A program made the position numbers and the translations under genes. 46,346 nucleotides of DNA from NCBI GenBank assembly GCA_016794805.1, contig JAEUJI010000274.1, positions 1 through 46,346 on the forward strand. Reading direction: 5' to 3'. This DNA is from Gemmatimonadota bacterium (GTDB lineage: Bacteria; Gemmatimonadota; Gemmatimonadetes; Gemmatimonadales; GWC2-71-9). Below are positions 9,822 through 17,696 of this stretch, piece after piece (position 1 is the stretch's first letter; each line of letters starts with the position of its first letter). The notes under the pieces are model-generated. The model was given only the letters and a program-made list of their open reading frames with translations. It made no database searches and had not been told where the DNA came from.

Positions 9822-10681
9822 CGGTGGTCCCCGGCCCGGACGATCGGGCGCCCGGCGCCGGCCCACTCGGTCCAGGACCCGTCGTAGACGGCGGCCTCCC
9901 CCTCGCCCAGGCGGGCCAGGGCCAGCAGCAGGTTGCAGGCGCTGGTGCCCGAGCCGCAGGTGGCGATGATCGGCCGGTCCAGCGCGATCCCCGCCTGCCG
10001 GATTCGCGCCCGCAGCGCGTCGAGCGGCAGCCCCGTGCCGTCCGCGGCCACCAGGTCGCTGAACGGGAGGTTGAGGGCGCCCTCCATGTGGCCACTCGGC
10101 AGGCCGGGCCGCGGCTCCGGATCGCGGCCCTCAAACCGGCCCGCGGAGCGGAGATCCACGACCTGCTCGGTCTCCCGGGCGAGCGCCAGCTCCACCTGCG
10201 CCATGGTCCGCACCGGCAGGCCCGCAGCGCGGGCCGTGAATCGCCCCGCCTCGGGCCGGACCACACCACGCTCGAGCGGGCGGCCCTCCGCCCGCCACTT
10301 GCCCAGGCCGCCATCGAGCACGGCGACCTGCTCGTGCCCGAACAGGCGGAACATCCACCACACCCGCGCGGCGGTCAGGTTGTTGCCGGAGCCGTCATAC
10401 ACCACCACGGTGCTGTCATCGGAGACCCCCAGCGCGGCGGCGCAGGCCGCGAACTGCGCCGGCGGGGGCAGCATGTGCGGCAGCGGCGAGGTAGGATCGC
10501 TCGCGGCGTCCAGGTCGAACCACCGGGCTCCGGGAAGGTGCGCCGCCAGGAATTCCGCCCGGGCGTCGCGCCCCGCCGTCGGGAGGTACCAGGAGGCGTC
10601 GAGGAGCACGACGCCCGGCGCGCCGAGGCGGTCGCCGAGCCAGGCGGTGGACACCAGGGGCTTCAATGAGAGCTTGGACAT
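9818..10681 (-). CDS. sseA: Thiosulfate/3-mercaptopyruvate sulfurtransferase (two rhodanese domains)
   Basis: 287 residues from ATG 10681. Two tandem rhodanese domains are visible. The N-terminal inactive one contains VVLLDASWYLP, HLPGARWFDLD and VVVYDGSGN. The C-terminal one contains VVDLRSAGRFEG, HMEGALNLPF and active-site loop TCGSGTSACN with Cys242. The CGSG-type loop is that of mercaptopyruvate sulfurtransferases rather than the CRKG-type loop of classical rhodanese. The enzyme moves sulfur from a donor to a thiol or cyanide in the cytoplasm. No signal peptide is seen. Only 54 bases separate it from the divergent secreted-protein gene. Confidence 0.9.
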   Translation of the reverse strand: MSKLSLKPLVSTAWLGDRLGAPGVVLLDASWYLPTAGRDARAEFLAAHLPGARWFDLDAASDPTSPLPHMLPPPAQFAACAAALGVSDDSTVVVYDGSGNNLTAARVWWMFRLFGHEQVAVLDGGLGKWRAEGRPLERGVVRPEAGRFTARAAGLPVRTMAQVELALARETEQVVDLRSAGRFEGRDPEPRPGLPSGHMEGALNLPFSDLVAADGTGLPLDALRARIRQAGIALDRPIIATCGSGTSACNLLLALARLGEGEAAVYDGSWTEWAGAGRPIVRAGDHR

Positions 10682-10735
10682 GGTCGGGGCGTATCTTACC
10701 TGAAACCCTGACCCCGAGCGAGAGGCATCCCATCC

Positions 10736-11317
10736 ATGCGCGCACCCACCGTTGTGCTGGCCCTGCTGTTCCTCGCCGGGGCGCCGCTCGCGGCGCAGGA
10801 ACGCAACGTGGTCGTCAACCGGGTCCGGCTCACCCCCCAGCAGGTGGCGGGCTTCGAGTCGCGCTGGTCGGTGCGGGTGCAGGATGGGCACTACTGGTAC
10901 GATCGCCGCTCCGGCGCGTGGGGGATGGACGGCGGGCCCACCGCAGGGTGGATCCTCGCCGGCCTGGAACTCGGCGGGCCGCTGCCCGCGGACGCCTCAC
11001 GGGGGAACAGCGGGGTGTTCATCAATGGGCGCGAGCTGCCGGAGGCGGATGTCACCGCCCTGCTGCGCATCACCCCCGTCTACCAGGGACGGTGGTGGGT
11101 GGATGCGCAGGGCAGCTTCGGGGCGGAGGGGGGTCCGGTCCTGGGCAATCTCTGGGTCCTGGCCCGCCAGCGGGGGATGCGGCCGGGCCAGGCCTGGTCG
11201 GTGTACGCCAACCGGGGGAACGATTTCATCGCCGGCGACGAGAACGGCTGTACCTACTTCAACAGCCGCGACAACGGCACCGGCACCAGTACCTCCTGGG
11301 CGTCACCGGGCTGCTAG
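10736..11317 (+). CDS. Secreted protein with conserved WYDxxSGAWG region, unknown function
   Basis: 193 residues with signal peptide MRAPTVVLALLFLAGAPLAAQ; a GAGAGG-type ribosome site lies about ten bases before ATG 10736. The mature protein is rich in Trp, Gly and Tyr. Three ordered blocks stand out: YWYDRRSGAWGMDGGPTAG, GNSGVFINGRELP and RWWVDAQGSFGAEGGP. I recall such blocks from uncharacterised secreted bacterial proteins but know no function. The C-terminus is Gly/Asn/Ser/Thr-rich with two Cys (in NGCTYF and the last residue), which could form a disulfide. The stop overlaps the convergent YceI stop (CTAG). Confidence 0.8.
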   Translation: MRAPTVVLALLFLAGAPLAAQERNVVVNRVRLTPQQVAGFESRWSVRVQDGHYWYDRRSGAWGMDGGPTAGWILAGLELGGPLPADASRGNSGVFINGRELPEADVTALLRITPVYQGRWWVDAQGSFGAEGGPVLGNLWVLARQRGMRPGQAWSVYANRGNDFIAGDENGCTYFNSRDNGTGTSTSWASPGC

Positions 11318-11967
11318 TTGCTCGGCGGCGGAGGCGGGGCGGCGGGGGCCGGGGCGCCCGGCACCACCTTCACCGCCGCCACGGTGATGCTGATCGTCAC
11401 TTCATCGCCCAGCACCACGCCCCCGCCCTCGGCGGCCCGGTTCCAGGTCAGGCCATAGTCCAGCCGGTTAATCTTCGTGCCCACCTCAAACCCGATCCGG
11501 TCCCTGCCCTCCCGCCCGGGGGTCATTCCCAGGTAGCTCCCCGTCAGCACCACGGGCCGGGTCCGGCCGCGGATCGAGAGATCGCCCCTCAGGGTGACGC
11601 TGTCGCCATTGAACGCGACCCCAGTGCTCACGAAGCTCATTTCCGGGAACGAATCGGTGGCGAAGAAGTCATTCGACCGGAGGTGGGTGTCCCGCCGCTG
11701 GTGGTTGGTGGTGATGCTCTTGGTCCGGATCCGCACGGTCACGGCGCCGCGCGACCAGTCGGCGGGGTCTCCGGTGATGGTCCCGTCCCAGTCGGTGAAG
11801 GTGCCGGTGACCCGGCTCACGAGGTGCCGGACCCGGAACAGCAGTTCGGAATGGGTGACGTCGATCTGCCAGGTGGTGCCGGTCGTATCGGAAGCCGCGG
11901 GCGCGGGGGGGGAGTACACCGCGGGCGGGGCAATGAGCAGGGCCAGGGTGGTGACCAGGGACAGCAT
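11314..11967 (-). CDS. YceI-family periplasmic lipid-binding protein (copy 1)
   Basis: 217 residues from ATG 11967, preceded by a CGGAG ribosome site. A signal peptide is followed by an Ala/Pro linker. The YceI lipocalin-like barrel runs from WQIDVTHSELLFRVRHL through RDTHLRSNDFFATDSFPEM, LSIRGRTRPVVL and DYGLTWN to LGDEVTISI. YceI proteins bind polyisoprenoid or other amphiphilic lipids. The C-terminus is a Pro/Ala tail. It is clearly paralogous to the YceI gene at 29020-29676. It lies 125 bases downstream of the HEAT operon on the same strand and could be read through from it. Confidence 0.9.
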   Translation of the reverse strand: MLSLVTTLALLIAPPAVYSPPAPAASDTTGTTWQIDVTHSELLFRVRHLVSRVTGTFTDWDGTITGDPADWSRGAVTVRIRTKSITTNHQRRDTHLRSNDFFATDSFPEMSFVSTGVAFNGDSVTLRGDLSIRGRTRPVVLTGSYLGMTPGREGRDRIGFEVGTKINRLDYGLTWNRAAEGGGVVLGDEVTISITVAAVKVVPGAPAPAAPPPPPSN

Positions 11968-12092
11968 GGGTGCTCCGATGAGGGTGAGGGGCTGATGGAC
12001 GCCAGCAACATACGGCGCCCCGACACGGTGAGTTACGCACCGCCCCCGGGCGCCGTTGGCCATACCCCGGCCCCAACCAGCCGGTTCCCCTC

Positions 12093-13496
12093 CTAGTGGT
12101 CCTGCCCCAGCCCCTCCGCGGCCAGCCGCCGCACCTCGCCGTCCTCGTCCTTGAGGGCCCGCACCAGCAGCGGGGCAACCGCCGCGCTCTCGATCGAGCC
12201 GAGGGCGCTCACGACGCTCCGGCGCACCTCCACGTCCTTGTCCTCCAGGGCGCCCCCGAGCGCCGGCACTCCCCGCGGATCGCCGATCGAGCCCAGGGTC
12301 TCCGCCGTCAGCTGGCGCAGCTCCGGATCGGCGTCCTTCATCAGGGCGAAGAGCCCCTCGGGCGCGCGCTCGAGGTCGTCCAGGGAGCCCAGCGCGCTGA
12401 TCGCCTCCCGCCGTACCTCCGCCACCGGGTCGGCGAGCGCCTTGCCGAGGGCGGGAGCCGCCGCGTTGTCCTCAATGGAGCCGAGCGCGGACGCCGCCGC
12501 CGCGCGCACGGCCGGCGTCCGGTCCTCCAGCGCCCGGACCAGCCCCGGGACCGCGCCCGCATCCTCGATGGAGCCAAGGGCGTGGGCGGCCGCCTCCCGG
12601 ATGTCCGGAGAGGGATCGCGCAGGAGCTCGGCCACGGCGGCCGTCGCGGCCGGGTCCTCGATGTCTCCCAGGGCGGAGACCGCCTCGAGCCGGACTCCCT
12701 CGTCCCGGTCCTTGAGCATCGGGATCAAGGGCCGGGTGGCGCGAGTGTCCTCGATGGCGCCGAGGGCGTACACCGCCGCGCGGCGGATCCCCGCCTCGCT
12801 CCGGTCCAGCAACCGGGTCAGTGGCGTCAGGGCCCGTGAATCCTCGTACTCCCCGAGGGCCCACGCCGCCATCCGCACTACTTCCGGATCACGGTCGGAG
12901 ACCGCCTGCAGCACCGCGGCAAACGAGCCGGGATCCTCCGAGATGCCGAGCCCGAGCAGGGCGGCTTCCCGGACGATGCCGTCCCGGTGCCCGAGTGCCC
13001 GGCGCAGGGCGCCCGCCGCTTCCGGCAGGCTGCTCCCGCCGAGCATCCGCGCGCTGGCGCGCCGGACGCAGGGCTGCTCGCGGCCCAGCGCCGCCTCGAG
13101 CACCGGCAGGGCCCGCCGGTCGGTCACCGAGCCGCTGTACTGGAGGCGCGCCGCGCTGGCCGGCGTCCGGGCATCCCGGAGCGCGCTGAGCTCGCCCCAA
13201 CGGGACCCCCAGTTCCAGCCGTTCCCCAGCATGTCCACCGCCAGTTCACAGACCGCGGGATCGGCCGCGGCCAGGTGCGCCAGGAGTGCGACGACCTGCG
13301 CCGAATCGGGGCCGGGCCGCTCGGACCGGGCACGGATCATGGCGAGGCGCGGAGCCCGGAGGTGGGGCATCCGCACGCGGACCCGCGGCATGGCCATCGC
13401 CCCCGCAACTGCCAGCCGCGCCGGCGGCGGAGGGGGCGGGGCCGGGGCGACCTGGAGCAAGGCCCCGGCCATCAGAGTCGTGAGGAGCAGGGTCAT
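12093..13496 (-). CDS. Secreted HEAT-repeat protein
   Basis: 467 residues from ATG 13496, two bases after the TGA of the M56 gene, with GAGGA before it. A signal-like segment (TLLLTTLMAGALLQVAPA) precedes a poly-Pro stretch. From about residue 130 to the end, about eleven HEAT units of about 31 residues recur on the pattern D-x-x-VRRAA-x-ALG-x-IED-x-x-A-x-P-x-L-x-x-AL. The units are regular, like the PBS-lyase/HEAT class, giving a superhelical binding surface rather than an enzyme. Linked to the upstream peptidase by repeat type, strand and spacing, it could be a periplasmic partner or decoy of that sensor. An exported location is predicted, not certain. Confidence 0.85.
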   Translation of the reverse strand: MTLLLTTLMAGALLQVAPAPPPPPPARLAVAGAMAMPRVRVRMPHLRAPRLAMIRARSERPGPDSAQVVALLAHLAAADPAVCELAVDMLGNGWNWGSRWGELSALRDARTPASAARLQYSGSVTDRRALPVLEAALGREQPCVRRASARMLGGSSLPEAAGALRRALGHRDGIVREAALLGLGISEDPGSFAAVLQAVSDRDPEVVRMAAWALGEYEDSRALTPLTRLLDRSEAGIRRAAVYALGAIEDTRATRPLIPMLKDRDEGVRLEAVSALGDIEDPAATAAVAELLRDPSPDIREAAAHALGSIEDAGAVPGLVRALEDRTPAVRAAAASALGSIEDNAAAPALGKALADPVAEVRREAISALGSLDDLERAPEGLFALMKDADPELRQLTAETLGSIGDPRGVPALGGALEDKDVEVRRSVVSALGSIESAAVAPLLVRALKDEDGEVRRLAAEGLGQDH

Positions 13497-13497
13497 C

Positions 13498-15765
13498 TCA
13501 GTCCTCGCCCCGCTGGCCCAGTACCATCGCGGCGGCGCGGCGCACCGTCGCGTCGTTCGACCGCAGCGCCCCCACCAGCGCCTCCAGCGCGCTCTGGTCC
13601 CGGATCTCGCTGAGGCCGTGTACCGCCGCCTCGCGCACCTCCCCGCTGGCATCGGTCAGCAGGGTCTTGAGCGCCGGCACGCCCTTCGGGTCCCCGATCT
13701 CGCCGAGGCTGTAGGCCAGTTGCTGCCGCACATCCTCGCTCTTGTCCGTGACCAGGGCCAGCAGCTCCGGCGGGGCCTTGGTGAGCCGCAGCTCCCCGAG
13801 GCCGCTCACCGCCGCCTGCCGCACATCGGGAGAGCCGTCCTTGAGCAGCCGGGTGAAGGCGGCCACGAACCGGGGATCCGCCGGGGTGGCGTCGTCCTCA
13901 TCGTGACTCACCCGGCTCGTGGCGAGGGACATCGCCACCTGCCGGATATCGGCGTTGGAGTCCTCCAGCGCCGCGAGGATCGCATCCGCGGGGACGCCGT
14001 CCGGGAAGTTCGCCAGCGCCGCGAGCGCGTGGTACCGCACCTCGGGCGACTTGTCCTTGAGCAGGCCGACCAGCGCCGGCACCGCGCGCGGGTCTTCCAG
14101 CGCGGCCAGGCCTGAGGCGGCCGTACCGCGGACTTCGGTGTCGGCATCGCCGAGCGCCGCGATGAGGGCCGGGACGGCGCGCGGGTCTTCCAGATTGGCC
14201 AGCGACTGGGCCGCGGCGCGCCGCACCTCGACGTCAGGGTCCTTCAGGGCCCCGATGAGCGCCGGCACGGCGATGTTGGTGGTGTCCCGCTGCCGCCGCT
14301 GGTCGCCGGACCAGAGGTCCCCCCTCATCGCCGCCAGTTCCGCGGACAGGCCCACCCGGGCGCGCGCCAGGTCGCGCATTGCGTCGGCCCGGGCCATCGG
14401 CGCCAGGGCCGGCGCGGGCGTGGGCCACGGCGCCAGGGCCGGCATGGGAGCCGGAGGCGCCTCGGCGAAGGCCATGGCTTCGGGCGTGCGCGGCGGGCGC
14501 GCGGGACGGGGCGCGATCGCCGCCCGGCGCACGTCGGACCGGGCCCGCCACTCGAGCAGCCGCATCTCCCGCAGCATGCGGCGGAAGCTGGACCTGGTGG
14601 TGTCGGCGGTATCGGCCGCGAGGGTGTCCTGCGCCACGGGCTGCTGTGCGTGCGCCGTTACGCTGGGCGCCGCGACGGCGGTAAGGCCCACCAGGGAGAC
14701 CAGCCCGGCGGCAAACCAGAGTGAACGGGGGGAGCTGGGCATGGGACGGCCCTCGATGAGACGGTGGATGCGAATGACGAGCTGGGATCGGCGTTCCGCC
14801 ATGCCGGCCAGCGGCACCGGCTGGGGCGGCGTGGTCACCCACTCCGCCACCTTCACCAGGCAGGTGGCCAGCGAGACCCCCGAGCCGGTGCGATGCACCG
14901 CCCAGTCGTCACAGAGGTACTCGGCCGCCTCCTGGAGGCGGATGCGCGCCAGCCGGTTGAGCGGCTGGAAGAACAGCAGGCGCTCGAGGCTGCAGCCCAG
15001 GGCCAGCCAGAAGGGATCCCGCCGGACCAGGTGCGCCAGCTCGTGGGCCAGCAGGCACTTCTGCTGGCTCCCGTCGAGTTCGGTGAGGACCGCCTCCGGC
15101 AGCACGATCTCGTTCCAGCCGAGGGCCACCGGGCTGGTGAGCCCCGCCGCCTGGGTCAGCCGTACCGGCCGGCGCACGCCGGCCTGGCGGCGGAGATCCG
15201 AGAGCAGCTGCAGCAGCCGGGGCTCGACCACCGGCCGCCGGGGCCCGATGCCGCGCATTGCGCGCCGCCGCTGGGCCAGGAAGAGCAGGAAGAGTCCCCC
15301 TCCGATCACCCCCCAGCCCGCCAGGGCCAGGGTCAGGCCCCGCGTGGAGCTGACGGGATCGGTCGCCGCCGGTGCCGGCGACGGGAGCGCGGGCGCGGGC
15401 GCGGGCGCGGGCGCACGCTCCAGGGCCGGCCCTGCGGGGGCGGTGGCCCGCCCGGCGATCGCATCGGGACGGATGCCGGTCCAGGCCTGGACCGGAGTCC
15501 CGGCCGCCGGCAGACGCGGAACCGATGCCACCCCGGCCCGGCGGGCCAGCGACATGACCCCACTGACCGGCTCGAAGGGAAGCGCGGTCTGGAGCGTCGT
15601 GGTCACCAGCCCGCCCACCAGCGCGGCCTTCCAGAGCTGTTCCCGCCGCGCCGGCGTTTCCACCAGCCGCCGGGTGAGCAGCCAGGCCAGCCCCAGCAAC
15701 AGGGTGCTGTGGAGCGTGTAGGTCAGCAGCCAGCTGCCGGCGAGGACCTCAAGTTCAGCGGGCAT
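13498..15765 (-). CDS. BlaR1-type M56 metallopeptidase fused to HEAT repeats
   Basis: 755 residues from ATG 15765, with a strong ribosome site (AAAGGAG) and an 11-base overlap with the BlaI gene. The N-terminal part is an M56 membrane domain: hydrophobic segments near residues 10-30 and 35-55 and one near 150, then zinc motif HELAH at 241-245 and EAAEYLCDDWAVH. A further hydrophobic segment is near residues 345-370. An Ala/Pro linker follows, and from about residue 493 to the end about eight HEAT units replace the penicillin-binding sensor domain of classical BlaR1. In BlaR1 systems, signal sensing activates the peptidase, which relieves BlaI repression. Here the HEAT tail is the likely input or interaction domain. 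Confidence 0.9.
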   Translation of the reverse strand: MPAELEVLAGSWLLTYTLHSTLLLGLAWLLTRRLVETPARREQLWKAALVGGLVTTTLQTALPFEPVSGVMSLARRAGVASVPRLPAAGTPVQAWTGIRPDAIAGRATAPAGPALERAPAPAPAPALPSPAPAATDPVSSTRGLTLALAGWGVIGGGLFLLFLAQRRRAMRGIGPRRPVVEPRLLQLLSDLRRQAGVRRPVRLTQAAGLTSPVALGWNEIVLPEAVLTELDGSQQKCLLAHELAHLVRRDPFWLALGCSLERLLFFQPLNRLARIRLQEAAEYLCDDWAVHRTGSGVSLATCLVKVAEWVTTPPQPVPLAGMAERRSQLVIRIHRLIEGRPMPSSPRSLWFAAGLVSLVGLTAVAAPSVTAHAQQPVAQDTLAADTADTTRSSFRRMLREMRLLEWRARSDVRRAAIAPRPARPPRTPEAMAFAEAPPAPMPALAPWPTPAPALAPMARADAMRDLARARVGLSAELAAMRGDLWSGDQRRQRDTTNIAVPALIGALKDPDVEVRRAAAQSLANLEDPRAVPALIAALGDADTEVRGTAASGLAALEDPRAVPALVGLLKDKSPEVRYHALAALANFPDGVPADAILAALEDSNADIRQVAMSLATSRVSHDEDDATPADPRFVAAFTRLLKDGSPDVRQAAVSGLGELRLTKAPPELLALVTDKSEDVRQQLAYSLGEIGDPKGVPALKTLLTDASGEVREAAVHGLSEIRDQSALEALVGALRSNDATVRRAAAMVLGQRGED
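15387..15414. repeat. Tandem hexamer GCGCGG (four copies plus GCGC) inside the M56 gene
   Basis: Four exact GCGCGG units and a partial fifth encode a Pro-Ala run in the linker after the first membrane segments. Copy number could vary by slippage in steps of two residues without breaking the frame. Confidence 0.8.
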
Positions 15766-16171
15766 GGGGGGGCTTCTCCTTTCCACTGCGGGCCGCTTCC
15801 AGCATCGCCTTCACCCGTTCCAGGTCCCCGGCGCTGATCTCGCGCTCGCTCAGGAGGTGGGTCAGGAGGGCGGTGATGTTGCCATCGAACAGCTGTTCGG
15901 TCAGCTCACGCACCATCGAGTGGCGCACGTCCGCCTCGGTGACCAGCGCCTGGTAGACGAACTGGCGGGCGCGGGTCTCGTGGCTCACGACCCCCCGCTT
16001 CTCCAGCCGGGAGAGAAGGGTGGCCACCGTGGTCAGGGCCAGCCCCCGCTCCGGCTTGAGCCCCTCGCAGATCTCGGCCACGGTGGCCTGACCCCGATCC
16101 CAGAGCACGCGGAGGATCGCGATCTGCAGCTCGGTGAGCTGATGGATGTCGGACACGAGCACCTCGGGCAT
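15755..16171 (-). CDS. BlaI/MecI/CopY-family transcriptional repressor
   Basis: 138 residues from ATG 16171; GTG 16183 is an alternative. The winged helix fills the first 75 residues: LTELQIAILRVLWDRGQATV, then GLALTTVATLLSRLEKRGVV, matching the BlaI recognition helix. The C-terminal part (REISAGDLERVKAMLEAA) is the dimerisation region where BlaI-type proteins are cut by their peptidase partner. Length is standard. It is the first gene of the operon with the M56-HEAT gene. A dyad with a promoter lies 41-68 bases upstream, so autoregulation is very likely. Confidence 0.95.
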   Translation of the reverse strand: MPEVLVSDIHQLTELQIAILRVLWDRGQATVAEICEGLKPERGLALTTVATLLSRLEKRGVVSHETRARQFVYQALVTEADVRHSMVRELTEQLFDGNITALLTHLLSEREISAGDLERVKAMLEAARSGKEKPPHAR

Positions 16172-16211
16172 AGAGGCATGCACCTGGAAAGGGTGGGCGG
16201 ATCGCCCGTCA

Positions 16212-16239
16212 ACTACAGTCGTAATATTACGCTCGTAGT
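16212..16239. promoter_or_regulatory. Probable BlaI-type operator
   Basis: A 28-base dyad centred between 16225 and 16226. Its core CGTAATATTACG (16220-16231) is perfectly palindromic, and ACTAC (16212-16216) mirrors GTAGT (16235-16239). Known BlaI/MecI operators have TACA/TGTA-type half-sites, and the ACTACA left half fits. It lies just before the blaI-like gene and 117 bases before the divergent Vgb-like gene, so it may control both. Confidence 0.75.
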
Positions 16240-16250
16240 CGTTTCGTCAA
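16221..16250 (-). promoter_or_regulatory. Candidate sigma70-type promoter of the BlaI operon
   Basis: Read on the minus strand, TTGACG (16250-16245) matches five of six -35 bases. After 18 bases TATTAC (16226-16221) is a fair -10. The -10 and most of the spacer lie within the dyad, so a bound repressor would block polymerase. Confidence 0.45.
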
Positions 16251-16355
16251 GACGGCAATCCCCGACCGGCGGTTTCAGGCTGGAGCGGGCGGTCCGGAAA
16301 CCGGCGGCGCGCCCGCTCCGTAGCAGGGCCATCCCTCCCCTCGGGCTTTCCTATC

Positions 16356-17696
16356 ATGCGCCACGGCCGACTGGCCCTCCTCCCCCTGCCGGTGCTGGTG
16401 ATCCTTGGCGGCCTGGTGCTCCTGGGTGCCGTTCCGCTCCGCGCGCAATCGGCGGCGCCACCCAGTTCCGCATGGCTGGCGCTGCTGCCGGACGGCGTGG
16501 TCAAGCGGCAGTTCATCATCGACTGCACCAACTGCCACCAGTTCGACACCCTGGTCACGATCCCCGGCGGCCGGGAACGGAGCCGGGAGGAATGGGCCGC
16601 CTCGGTGACCAAGATGCTCGGCTACGCCGGGGCCACCACCGGCTTCCCGATCATCTCGGCCGGGCGTGACCCCGACTCGACCGCCGCGTGGCTGGTGCGG
16701 CACCTGGCGGGACGGCGCCCGGCGCCGCTCACCCTCCCGCTGGGCCAGGCCGAGATCACCGAGTACGAGATGCCGGTGCCGACGGACCTGCCGCACGACG
16801 TGGCGGTGGATTCGGCCGGCCAGGTCCTGATCACCGGGATGTTCAGTCACGTCATGTACCGGCTCGACCCGCGGACCGGGGAGATGAGCCGGGTCGAGCT
16901 GCCCGCGCCCCGGGGCGGTCCGCGGGCGGTGGAGGTGGATCGGCAGGGGCAGTGGTGGGTGTTGTTAGGCAATGCCGGCCTGATGGCCCGCTACGCCCCG
17001 GCCTCCGGGCGCTGGAGCACCTGGCCCATGGGGATGTATCCCCATAGCGTGGCGCTGGACGCCGACGGCGGCGCCTGGTTCAACGGGCACTTCACCCGGG
17101 ACCCGGAGCAGATCGGGGTGGTGGACCCGGCCACCGGCCGGGTGGAGACCTTCCCGGTGCCGGCGCATCCGACCCTGGCCCGCACACCCGGCGGACCGAT
17201 CCCCTACGAGATCCGCGCCGCGCCCGACGGCACCCTCTGGGGGGGCGAACTCCAGGGCAACCGGATCTTCTCGTTTCAGCGCGCCACCCGGCGGTTCGAG
17301 ACCCACGACCTGCCTACCCCGATGAGCGGGCCGCGCCGGTTCGACATCGACGGCACCGGCACCCTCTGGATCCCGGCGTACAGCGCCAACCTGCTGGTGC
17401 GGTTCGATCCGTCGAGCCGGCGGTTCACCGAGTTTCCGTTGCCCGTCCGGGATGCCCTGCCATACGTGGTGCGGGTGGACCACCGGCGGGAGGTGCTGTG
17501 GATCGGGACCGCGGGAGCGGACCTGGTCTTTCGCTTCGATCCGCGCACCCTGGCCTTCACCGCCTACCGCCTGCCCAGCGCCGGCGCGCTGGTGCGCCAC
17601 CTGGCGGTGGACCCGGCTTCAGGGGATGTCTGGCTCGCCTACGGTGCCTCCCCCGGCCGGATCACGGCCCGGGTTGCCCGGCTCCGCGCCCGCTAG
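16356..17696 (+). CDS. Secreted heme-c-motif protein with Vgb-type beta-propeller
   Basis: 446 residues. A hydrophobic signal ends in LRAQSAA. One heme c attachment motif, CTNCH, lies near residue 56 in a cytochrome-like region that also has RSREEWAASVTKMLGYAG. From about residue 125 the rest is a propeller like virginiamycin B lyase/SMP-30: ITEYEMPVPTDLPHDVAVD, MYPHSVALDADGGAWFNGH, IPYEIRAAPDGTLWGGELQG, RRFDIDGTGTLWIPAYSANL. Fusion of a c-type heme module to this propeller suggests a periplasmic redox or lyase function rather than streptogramin resistance. Its TAG abuts the stop of the convergent YVTN gene with no base between. Confidence 0.85.
   Translation: MRHGRLALLPLPVLVILGGLVLLGAVPLRAQSAAPPSSAWLALLPDGVVKRQFIIDCTNCHQFDTLVTIPGGRERSREEWAASVTKMLGYAGATTGFPIISAGRDPDSTAAWLVRHLAGRRPAPLTLPLGQAEITEYEMPVPTDLPHDVAVDSAGQVLITGMFSHVMYRLDPRTGEMSRVELPAPRGGPRAVEVDRQGQWWVLLGNAGLMARYAPASGRWSTWPMGMYPHSVALDADGGAWFNGHFTRDPEQIGVVDPATGRVETFPVPAHPTLARTPGGPIPYEIRAAPDGTLWGGELQGNRIFSFQRATRRFETHDLPTPMSGPRRFDIDGTGTLWIPAYSANLLVRFDPSSRRFTEFPLPVRDALPYVVRVDHRREVLWIGTAGADLVFRFDPRTLAFTAYRLPSAGALVRHLAVDPASGDVWLAYGASPGRITARVARLRAR

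Noticed and set aside
6922-10314. Very long minus-strand open frame across the TonB receptor
   Set aside because: It is antisense to clear coding sequence on the receptor side, has low-complexity Arg/Gly/His composition and no recognisable domain; stop-poor antisense frames are expected at this GC content.
12151-14115. Plus-strand frame across the HEAT genes
   Set aside because: Ser/Arg/Ala shadow of the periodic HEAT coding sequence, with no ribosome site or motif.
13498-16171. Beta-lactam resistance regulator (BlaI/BlaR1) in the strict sense
   Set aside because: The penicillin-binding sensor domain is absent, replaced by HEAT repeats, and no beta-lactamase is in the window.
16356-17696. 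Streptogramin (virginiamycin B) resistance gene
   Set aside because: The propeller is Vgb-like, but the N-terminal heme-c motif and secretion signal differ from the resistance lyases; resistance cannot be claimed.
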